From positions 1 through 6,216 of the forward strand of contig JAGGRU010000271.1 in the NCBI GenBank assembly GCA_021159425.1: 6,216 nt of DNA, given 5' to 3'. Under the pieces are notes generated by a model. That model searched no databases. It saw only the letters and a program-made list of their open reading frames with translations, and was not told the DNA's origin. Positions 4,368-6,216 of this stretch are shown piece after piece. Positions within the stretch are counted from its first letter, which is position 1, and each line of letters begins with the position of its first letter. The stretch is from Sulfurovum sp. (GTDB lineage Bacteria; Campylobacterota; Campylobacteria; Campylobacterales; Sulfurovaceae). The position numbers were made by a program, and so were the translations under genes.

Positions 4368-6216
4368 ATGTCAAAATTACCAAAGATCATATGGACTAAA
4401 ATTGATGAAGCGCCAGCATTGGCTACTTATTCACTGTTACCAATTGTAAATGCATTTACACGGGCAGCAGGAGTATCAGTTGTAACATCTGATATTTCAC
4501 TTGCAGCAAGAGTACTTGCAGCTATGGGAAAAGCAGAAGATCATTTGTCTGAACTTGGAAAAGTGGTTTTACAGCCCGATGGAAACATCATTAAACTTCC
4601 AAACATCTCTGCATCTGTAGGTCAACTTAAAGATTGTATCGCAGAGCTTCAAGGTCAAGGACATGATATTCCTAACTACCCTGAAAATCCGGCAAATGCA
4701 GAGGAAGAAGCTATTCAGGCTAAGTACAGTACTTGTCTTGGTTCAGCTGTTAACCCGGTACTAAGAGAAGGAAACTCAGATAGAAGAGCAGCAGCAGCTG
4801 TTAAAAAATATGCTCAGAATCACCCGCATAGACTTAAAGCGTTTCCTGAAAATGCAAAAGCATATGTTGCACATATGGAAGGAAATGGAGATTTCCAAGG
4901 TAACGAGCAATCAGTTACTATGACAAAAGCTCAAAAAGTAACTATCGCGCTTAACGGAAAAGAATTGGCAACTATTGATGCGTTGGATAAAGAAGTTTTA
5001 GATGGTACATATATGTCTGTTGCTAAACTCAAAACATTTATTGCTAAAACTATTGAAGATGCAAAAGCAAATGGTGTTTTATGGTCTATCCACCTTAAAG
5101 CAACGATGATGAAAATCTCTGACCCAATTATGTTCGGTCACGCGTTTACAGTATTCTTTCAAGATGTATTTACAAAATATGCAGATACATTCGCAGAGCT
5201 TCACGTTAACCCTAACCAGGGTATGTCTGACTTAGAAAATAAAATTGCCGGTCATGCTTTAGAAGCTGAGATCAAAGCTGCATTCCAGGCGGTTGTTGAG
5301 TCTGATAACCCGGAAATTGCAATGGTTGATTCTGACAAGGGAACAACAAACTTCAATGCATCTAATGATGTCATTATTGATGCTTCTATGCCTGTCGTTG
5401 TAAGAGAAGGCGGTAAGCAGTGGAACAGAAATGGTGATGCAGTTGAGTGTGTAGCTGTTATCCCTGATTCTACTTACGGTATGTTCCATGCTGAAATGGT
5501 AGCTGACTGTGTGAAAAATGGTCAATACGATGTAACAACTATGGGTTCAATGGCAAACGTTGGTCTTATGGCTCAAAAAGCTGAAGAGTATGGTTCTCAC
5601 CCAACGACTTTTGAATTGGCTGAAGCCGGTACTGTAACAGTAACTGCCGAAGATGGTACAGTGTTGATGACGTTTGAGTGTGAAAAAGGTGATATTTGGA
5701 GAATGTCACGTGCAAAAGATATCCCTATCAAAGACTGGGTAAGACTTGCAGTTGAGAGAGGTCAGATCGAGAAAGTACCAGTTATCTTCTGGTTAGACGA
5801 AAACAGAGCACACGATGCTGAGATGATCAAAAAAGTAAACACTTACCTTGCAGACCTTGACACAGATGGTCTTGATATTCAAATTATGAATGTTACAGAT
5901 GCTACAAGATTTACAAATGCCAGAGTAAGAAAAGGTGAAAATACGATCGCTGTTACTGGTAACGTTCTTAGAGATCACCTTACAGATATGTACCCGATAT
6001 TAGAGCTTGGTACATCTGCTAAAATGCTTTCTATTGTTCCATTGCTTGCCGGTGGTGGTTTATATGAAACTGGTGCCGGTGGATCTGCTCCAAAGCACGT
6101 TGATCAATTTTTGGCAGAAGGTCACTTAAGATGGGATTCATTGGGTGAGTTCCTGGCATTGGCTGAGTCACTAAGATTTATTGGTAACAAACACCATGAT
6201 GCAAAACTTGCAGCAT
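4368..6216 (+). CDS. icd: monomeric NADP-dependent isocitrate dehydrogenase, 3'-truncated by window edge
   Basis: This enzyme converts isocitrate and NADP+ to 2-oxoglutarate, CO2 and NADPH in the cytoplasm (TCA cycle), or runs in reverse in reductive-TCA organisms. The ATG at 4368 has AAGGA six bases upstream (4357-4361). The window holds 616 codons; monomeric-type enzymes have about 740 residues, so roughly 120 are missing. Residues known from the Azotobacter vinelandii enzyme can be placed. Substrate-binding S126, N129, R133 and R139 lie in GSAVNPVLREGNSDRR, and K249 lies in ATMMKISDP. Y408 lies in EEYGSH. Metal-binding D338 lies in IIDASMP, and D536 and D540 in NVLRDHLTDMYP. The cofactor residues H577 (SAPKHV) and R588 (HLRWDS) are the NADP-type choices. 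The offset to Azotobacter numbering is 6 up to K249 and 12 from D338 on, implying a net six-residue shortening between them. The family is unrelated in length to the dimeric Icd of E. coli. Confidence 0.97.
   Translation, partial: MSKLPKIIWTKIDEAPALATYSLLPIVNAFTRAAGVSVVTSDISLAARVLAAMGKAEDHLSELGKVVLQPDGNIIKLPNISASVGQLKDCIAELQGQGHDIPNYPENPANAEEEAIQAKYSTCLGSAVNPVLREGNSDRRAAAAVKKYAQNHPHRLKAFPENAKAYVAHMEGNGDFQGNEQSVTMTKAQKVTIALNGKELATIDALDKEVLDGTYMSVAKLKTFIAKTIEDAKANGVLWSIHLKATMMKISDPIMFGHAFTVFFQDVFTKYADTFAELHVNPNQGMSDLENKIAGHALEAEIKAAFQAVVESDNPEIAMVDSDKGTTNFNASNDVIIDASMPVVVREGGKQWNRNGDAVECVAVIPDSTYGMFHAEMVADCVKNGQYDVTTMGSMANVGLMAQKAEEYGSHPTTFELAEAGTVTVTAEDGTVLMTFECEKGDIWRMSRAKDIPIKDWVRLAVERGQIEKVPVIFWLDENRAHDAEMIKKVNTYLADLDTDGLDIQIMNVTDATRFTNARVRKGENTIAVTGNVLRDHLTDMYPILELGTSAKMLSIVPLLAGGGLYETGAGGSAPKHVDQFLAEGHLRWDSLGEFLALAESLRFIGNKHHDAKLAA

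Overview
The window looks like chromosomal DNA from a Campylobacterota (epsilonproteobacterial) bacterium, possibly related to Sulfurovum or Sulfurimonas. This rests on the AT-rich composition, the style of the DnaE sequence, the monomeric isocitrate dehydrogenase and the TATAAT-type promoter without a clear -35 box. It was judged by eye, and no database was searched. All genes lie on the + strand. I see no tRNA, rRNA, CRISPR array, insertion sequence or phage gene.

Layout: (1) bases 1-2096 hold the 3' part of dnaE, the replicative DNA polymerase III alpha subunit, whose start lies upstream of the window. (2) A 115-base AT-rich gap carries a good candidate promoter. (3) Bases 2212-3114 encode a 300-residue exported protein of unknown function, built largely from 9-residue (nonad) repeats. 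(4) After 63 bases, bases 3178-4212 encode a second exported protein of unknown function (344 residues), with a short N-terminal coiled coil and a globular domain that faintly recalls DUF302. (5) A 155-base gap holds a hairpin over the preceding stop codon, two short palindromes and the ribosome binding site of the next gene. (6) Bases 4368-6216 hold the first 616 codons of a monomeric-type NADP-dependent isocitrate dehydrogenase, cut off by the window edge.

The two outer genes are core housekeeping genes with unrelated roles (replication and the oxidative or reductive TCA cycle). The two inner genes are visibly more AT-rich, both carry signal peptides, and probably act outside the cytoplasm. 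They may be co-transcribed from the promoter near 2175, which is an inference from spacing and orientation.

The most interesting item is the repeat protein. A hydrophobic residue (Ile, once Val) recurs every nine residues, ten times in a row in perfect register, flanked by two shorter blocks of the same repeat. This periodicity is neither the heptad nor the hendecad of ordinary coiled coils and suggests an unusual fibrous or membrane/surface-associated structure.
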